In this document: positions 58,140 through 64,000 of the stretch, one piece after another
How positions within the stretch are numbered: the first letter of the stretch is position 1
Layout: every line of letters starts with the position of its first letter
Assembly (NCBI RefSeq): GCF_026914265.1
Contig: NC_069124.1
Span: forward strand, 6,164,213-6,228,212
From: Mya arenaria
Lineage: Eukaryota > Mollusca > Bivalvia > Myida > Myidae
Direction: 5' to 3'
DNA: 64,000 nucleotides
Position numbers and translations under genes: made by a program
The notes under the pieces: generated by a model
What the model saw: only the letters and a program-made list of their open reading frames with translations
Told to the model about the DNA's origin: nothing
Databases searched by the model: none

Positions 58140-59120
58140 GTAGTTGCGGCTATCATGAGTAAAACAAATGTTTGATTTTTCGGTAGCCCGATCATCTTAA
58201 ACGTTTACTGTCGAACCTTAGGGTTCCTTTGGTTATAATTACCTGTACACCTGTGTGTCGATGGAACACACACATTAACAACTTTATTTTTTTTTATTTT
58301 TTGCATTCTCATCAGTTTCATAATGCATTAGTAGAAGTGCTTTCCTTGACGAACATAATTGTAATTAATAGAAAATGCAACGACACTTTTCTTGCTAAAA
58401 TATGTACACCAAAAGGGTAAATAAACGGTGCCGATGAGCCCTATGTACATGACAGCATGCCTGATTCTTAATGTCCCTTCTTTAAGTGTTCCAGCAGTTA
58501 AAATAGTCTGCACATTTTCTCATTTAGAAAAGCGGCTGTGTATCTTTTAATCGAGTGTATTTGTTAATTTGAGTGAATAATAAAAGCTTATTTTTTCTTG
58601 CTTGTATTGACGTGGAAAATGATTATTATCTGAAAAAGCTTGGCAACAAGCAGAAAACAGGACTAAAGTAAACACGTGCATCGTTCCACGTAGGCACTAA
58701 AGGCACAGCTGCATATGAGTTTTAAAATTAGTATTTTCAAAATAGTTATAATAAAACGTTTCAGCTTTTTTTCTTTCCTTTTATTTTATATTGAAAGATA
58801 TAATGAAAAACGCACCTAACCTCATCCTGCATAAAAAACATCACGAGGGAGCACGCCCCTCCCCTTAGAAAACCAGGCATCTGCACCAATTCAGGTCTAG
58901 CTACACCTCTGTTGGTAAATTGTAGAATCATCAGTTTTTGGCGAAATATCGAACATGTTTCAAACAAGGAAATAAAAAGACTTAGCTTAATGATTGAAAT
59001 GCGGGATCGATGTCATTATCAGGGTATGAACGCAGTTGGGGTGATCAAAGTGTGTGAGGTTCTAAGGAGGACTTTTCTTATATTTACACCAATAGTTCAT
59101 TATTTCATTCAAGAATTGTT
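58140..59120. other. 3' flank of the CCP gene; no gene recognised
   Basis: Contains AATAAA (58579-58584), which would give a UTR of about 460 nt. The sequence ATGAACGCAGTTGGGGTGATCAAAGTGTGTG near 59025 is an imprecise match to a stretch near 13137-13170, so an old interspersed repeat is likely. Confidence 0.45.
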
Positions 59121-59355
59121 AAAATAATTCAAGTTATTCCTTTATGGATAACTGTCGTTATTGGTATCTTTGTAGTGCATTTAATTAATGGTGCTCTATA
59201 ACCATATTGCGAGCAATTGCATGACGTCACTTATCATACTGATCTGATTGGCCGCAGTGCGCGCCCTCTACAAAGCACATGGTTATACAGGCCTCTTTGC
59301 TCCGACCATCGTATGAGAAAGGTCAGCCTTTTGCAGCTCTATTATTTTTGGTTTA
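59121..59355. repeat. Interspersed repeat, copy 1 (about 235 bp)
   Basis: From TTCAAGTTATTCCTTTATGG to CAGCTCTATTATTTTTGG it matches 63704-63945 almost base for base, with scattered changes and one 3-base gap. It contains the G+C-rich ATTGGCCGCAGTGCGCGCCC. Family not recognised. Confidence 0.85.
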
Positions 59356-59538
59356 TTTTTGTAACTCAGTTTAACAGTGTCGAGTGACTCTTAGATAGAC
59401 ACACCAATGATTGTGTTATGTTAGTCCAGCATATTCACTCGTTAATACAAGAATAAAATATAAAATTATGATACGATGAAAAATATTATTATGCCAGTGA
59501 TCTGCGTACTAAAGCGGTTAGCGACCTATTATTCGCCC

Positions 59539-60146
59539 GTACCACTTTTTCGCCCACCCAGTTAAAACCAGTCAAAACGAAATATTTTACACAAATCAGT
59601 CTGACGTTTCATTGCTGCATCATTTTTGACAGATATCAGCTGTTTTGCGTTCAAATGTAAGTAGTATGTGGAATTCGACCCAAATAAACATTGTTCATAT
59701 TTTTGACCTTGTAAGTTGCACGCAGGGATGACGTCATCACGCGCGCGCTCATTTGCATGAGGCTCTGTAAGGATTTTTTTTTTAATTTTCATTTGCAATA
59801 TCAGACGACATAATTGATCTGTCATTATAAAGTATATAACCGGTGTAAAAGTATACAAATACCATAAATTGCTGTATTTTACGTTCAATTTTCGAAAAAG
59901 CAATTGGTTAACTGAAAACGGTGAAGTAATCGTCGAATTTTTCGTATAAGGGAAGCAACTCAAATTTGAAACATACATAAACAGTATGTAATAGTTAACA
60001 TATTATATTTATTGATCAATTGTCGTTTTAAACGGTCGCTGGACTGGTCAAATAAAATAAAAATGTTTGAAGATATAGTTTAGAGAGAAATATACGAAAA
60101 ATATCGCAAGAAAAGCGAATTTATGGGGTGGGCGAATAGTTGGTAC
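59539..60146. mobile_element. MITE-like element with 22-bp imperfect inverted ends
   Basis: The left end GTACCACTTTTTCGCCCACC is mirrored by the right end GGTGGGCGAATAGTTGGTAC with a few mismatches, about 608 bp apart. The interior is A+T-rich and non-coding. The target duplication is unclear. Confidence 0.5.
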
Positions 60147-62369
60147 AGTAGGGTGCTTATTTTAGCGAAGTTATAGGGGTACTTTGCACGTGGGACTATT
60201 CGGAATCCCTAGCTATTTTCAGTTTTTGTCGGAAGAGCAAACCTGTCTGAGTGTAAAGTTTTATCGTAGTAGCTATCTTATGTCAAAAGTAACATAGGAA
60301 AAACCTCCATTTCCGGCCGAAAAGGGGTCGCTACCAGTATAGTGTTAACTCGTATTTTACAATAATTATGAAAATTTACCTTATTATATATAGTTCAGTT
60401 TGTTTATATATATCCGTCATTTAATGTTATCCAAGAAAGAATTTATTTGCAATATAGCACAACACTTTAAACTCTGCTTTGGATAAGTAATAACATACCA
60501 CACTATAAATAATATTGTATATCTAGTATCATTCTTGTTGTAAACAATTATTTAAACAACCCGGCACCGTTTCACTATCAACGTACATACGCAAAGTACA
60601 GTTATTTATTATTATTCATGTAAATATATGTCTGTATTGAACTTAAAGTTATAATCGATATGCCATTCCATTTTAATCCAGCTTTACATCTGATACACTT
60701 TCTCATTGTTTTTGTTAAAACACGAACTACCTAACAAAACTTGTAAAAAGCGATTTGCACGATCTTTTTAAATTTCAAAATCAGAACAGTTGGGGTAAAC
60801 CGAGGGTGTTAACAGGTGGTTCATTAAATAAGTATTCAACATTTTTCAAAGGTTTAGACAAACCCACACATGTTAATGTTCCTAAAACTTTAAAAGTTGG
60901 TATTGACATGATTTGTCTTTTTTTTAGAGAATAACACTGTTATACTTTTCATATTAATCACAAATGTAAGCTGTTTGAAAATTGTCGATATGATAAATGT
61001 TCTGCTCCTAAAATACTTGTCATGGTATCTAAATAATTATGTAGATGGACTAATTATGTCTTCATCAAATTACGAGTGTCTTTAAATCGTTATTCATCTA
61101 TGATAATGCAACACTACATATCTGATATTTAGTTTATTTATGACTAGTTTATTACTAGTTTTCTACCTATTCATTCCTTTATTAATTTATCTATCTGAAA
61201 TCGTTGTCAAAAAGCTGTGCGTATCGTTGACCAAATTGTCTTGTTTCAACAGTTTTTTTCTAATTATTTCTTTTATACAAATCTCGAGTGACTTCAAAGA
61301 AACGTATTTTAGTAGAAGAACTTATTGGGTAGACAGTACTTTGTCGATATTAGGTATCCATAAGTATATGTTCGTTACTATATTATTTATCGTTTTAACG
61401 AGTTGTACAGGATCGTTGGCCGATATCTGAAGAAGGAAGTGATTCAAAATATTCGCAGTATAAGAAATAAATTATAATACATTAATGCATTAATGAACAA
61501 AAAGGAGATTAATATACATGTATCATGTTTTACTGAAACCCAGCTTTCAAAAGAAGTTTTAGACTAAACTGAAAAACACTTTCTCTGGTGGGATAACATT
61601 TCGGGACATATTTGAAACTAGCCTATAAAGAGCCCTTGAAATTTCCTCACGATTAGTAATAGTCGGTACTTTGAATGAAATGTCTTAACTAGATATAATA
61701 AAATCACTTTGACAATTACGACAAAATATCTCAAATTATTTATTATTTACTGATAAAGATAAGCCCTTAATGAATATTTGGCATAATTTAACAATCGACA
61801 AAATTAAAAGAAGTGGGGTTACCTCCGTTCAAATTATGGTCTGCTGAAACTGTTAGCAATTCCAAAATAACAGAACCAGATATAACCGATAAACTCAGTA
61901 ATCTAGATGTAAAAAAGCAGCTGAACGAGATTGAAATAAGCCACTTTATAATAAGAAATACTCCGAATTCAAGACAAATCAACGGCATCCAACTACAGAT
62001 CAAGATCATTAATATGCTGTTTTAGAACGGACAGTACTCAAGTATATTTGTAACAATTTAGTAAGAAACAAACCTATTTTTAAAATCAATCGGAATTTCT
62101 TCCTGGGCATTTTACCATGTACCAACTTATAGACATATATCATCAACTACGTACATTATATTGCGTGTTGCAAATTACTTACTGTGACGCCAGCTTCATA
62201 TACTTATACTATAACCATGATCGAATTATTTTACTTTAAAGTGCCTTGTATTGAAACACTTTTGTGCAAGAAACAAACAAAATAATAATCATGTAAAAAA
62301 AAACAGATTTTAAATCAATAAAATACTAGTTGTTTTAACTACATATATACAATGGTAATTATTAAGGCC
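60147..62369. other. Intergenic, no gene recognised
   Basis: Strongly A+T-rich. The hydrophobic frame 61140-61430 and the frame 61813-62025 show no recognisable domain, no good start context and no matching splice partners. Nothing else is supported. Confidence 0.45.
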
Positions 62370-63130
62370 GAAACGCTTCAAGACTTGTAATGTCACTATA
62401 TACGCTATGCAAGGTGTGTCGTGCTATGCTATGTCAACAACCAATGTACGCTATATTTGTATAAGTAATAAATCATATTGCTGCAAATCTATCGCGTCGC
62501 CATGAAAACGCCAACCAAATTATTGGCTGGTTGCACCATCAGTAAAACTTTTCTGACGCTACATTAGCAGTGCCTTAGCTCTTTGCAATATATGATGAAG
62601 ATGGGTATAAAGCAGAAATGCTAAATTCAGTATGCAATGCTATGTTTGCATGCCGGAAAGCTTCAAGACTTGAATTGTCATTATATACGCTATGCTAGGT
62701 TTGTCATGCTATGCTATGCAACTACAACCACTATATGCTATATTTGTATATGTAATAAATCATATTGCTGCGAATCTATCGCCATGAAAACGCAAACCAA
62801 GTTATTGGCAGGTAACACATTCAGTAAAAAATTCTGAGGCTACATTGGCCCGGCCTTAGCTCTTTGCAATATATGATGAAGATGGGTGTAAAACAGAAAT
62901 GCGAAATTCAGTACGCTATGCTATGTTTGCCGTGCTATGTATTGCAACAACACCCATTGAACGCTACATTTGTATATGTTATAAATAATATTACTGCGTA
63001 TATATCGCTTTACCATGAAAACACCAACCACATTATTGGCAGGTGAAACATTTAGTAAAACTTTCCTGAGGCTACATTGGTCCGGCCCTTGCTCACGAAT
63101 TGCAATGTATGATAACGATTGGCACATAAT
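62370..63130. repeat. Tandem repeat, about 285-bp unit, 2.7 copies
   Basis: CTTCAAGACTTG starts units at 62376 and 62661. Shared blocks are TATACGCTATGC, TATTTGTATAAGTAATAAAT, TCGCCATGAAAACGC, AACCAAATTATTGGC and GCCTTAGCTCTTTGCAATAT. A third unit (from about 62905) lacks the first part. Copies are about 85% similar by eye. No coding potential. Confidence 0.8.
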
Positions 63131-63703
63131 AGAAATGCGAAATTCAGCCTTTAAATCTTACAAAATGCTTCATAACGTAAATTAGATTCATATATGCAAT
63201 GTTTGCCAATTGCTATGCTCGTCTTGGAAAAACCGTCATAAAGTCATTTTATTAAGTGCATAACACATTGATTGGCGCATTTGATAACTGCAAGTTCTTT
63301 CTTTGTAACATTTCGTGTTGCCAAGCAAAAAAAAAAAAATCCAAAATATATGACCATCTCATTTAGGTTTATTATTTTCTGCGTGTTTTTTTGGGGGGCA
63401 GATCGACTTCCACTACCTCAGCCTCTCATTGGCGATTGGCAACTCTCAAATAACATTTAATGGACAATTTGTGGTATTTATATAGATTGGTCGGATCTGA
63501 TCATAGATATACCGTGACAGAACCGTTGATATTTTACCGTTTCGTCCGAGCCTTGCCCATTATTTCCCAAACATAAGATAAAGATAATAAAAATGAAATA
63601 AATATTGAAAGGGCTATGCTTTTCTTGAATGTAATGATGGGTAATAGAATATCCACTACGGGCTCCCCCTCGTTGCTGCTCTGCTTCTGATCTTAAGTAT
63701 ACC
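63131..63703. other. Intergenic, no gene recognised
   Basis: A+T-rich with a poly-A run near 63330. Nothing supported. Confidence 0.4.
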
Positions 63704-63945
63704 AATAATTCAAGTTATTCCTTTAAGGATAACTTTCGTTATTGGTATCTTTGTAATGCATTTAATTAATGGTGCTCTATAACCATATTGCGAGCAATTG
63801 CATGACGTAACATCATACTGATCTGATTGGCCGCAGTGCGCGCCCTCTACAAAGCACATGGTTATACAGGCCTTTTTGCTCCGACCATCGTATGAGAAAG
63901 GTCAGCCTTTTGCAGCTCTATTATTTTTGGTTTATTTTTCCCACC
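63704..63945. repeat. Interspersed repeat, copy 2
   Basis: Second copy of the 59121-59355 sequence in the same orientation, 4.58 kb away. It begins with a short hairpin (AAGTTATTCCTTTAAGGATAAC). The last bases of the window beyond it are unique. Confidence 0.85.
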
Positions 63946-64000
63946 CTCCCAAAACCCCAAACTTCGTCTTCATACAGGCATATATACTTAATGAATGATA

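Noticed and set aside
61140..61430. Hydrophobic 96-codon frame that might be a membrane protein
   Set aside because: Very A+T-rich DNA gives Leu/Ile/Phe codons by chance; no splice partners, promoter or recognisable family.

Overview
This is eukaryotic, intron-rich, A+T-rich DNA. It most likely comes from a bivalve mollusc. That rests on spliced genes with GT-AG signals, HSPA12-type Hsp70 genes in multiple copies, and bivalve-style non-autonomous elements (a tetranucleotide microsatellite followed by core repeats of about 145-181 bp). Penelope-like, Tc1-like and LINE debris and a dense load of minisatellites fit the same picture. No operons, rRNA genes, functional tRNA genes or CRISPR arrays were seen. 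The species is not claimed.

Layout. (1) 568-6458, plus strand: a gene for a DDIAS/noxin-like protein (1232 aa, three coding exons), perhaps with an upstream exon. A 52-bp minisatellite follows (about 6.8-8.3 kb). (2) 8.6-12.7 kb: a graveyard of nested transposable elements, with a decayed Penelope-like element interrupted by a MITE and a core-repeat element, a hammerhead-ribozyme-like fold, and a Tc1 transposase relic. (3) 14283-18264, plus: a three-exon gene for a 153-aa, probably mitochondrial, single-pass membrane protein. (4) 20.3-22.1 kb: a degenerate core-repeat array with a SINE inserted between 15-bp target duplications. (5) 27.1-22.6 kb, minus: a small gene reconstructed here from three in-phase coding exons, giving a 62-aa protein that is almost only a signal peptide, a short Ser/Thr/Pro/Gly stretch and a GPI-anchor-like tail. 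(6) 30584-38109, minus, and 39256-56103, plus: two divergent HSPA12-like genes about 1.1 kb apart with nearly identical exon lengths. (7) 56883-58139, plus: an intronless gene for a secreted PAN-like plus CCP (sushi) protein. (8) 58.1-64 kb: no convincing gene; interspersed and tandem repeats.

Most introns hold large arrays. The first intron of the minus-strand HSPA12 gene has a 67-bp array. The plus-strand HSPA12 gene carries a foldback-like structure of about 3.6 kb in one intron and a 4.6-kb minisatellite with a 23-bp monomer and a 69-bp higher-order unit in the next. Long open frames in these arrays come from the periodicity and are not genes.

The gene content gives no evidence of a single pathway. 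The nearest to a theme is innate-immune or stress biology: HSPA12 pair, CCP protein and GPI-type micro-peptide. That is inference. All gene models come from reading splice sites and phases by eye; transcripts would be the decisive test.
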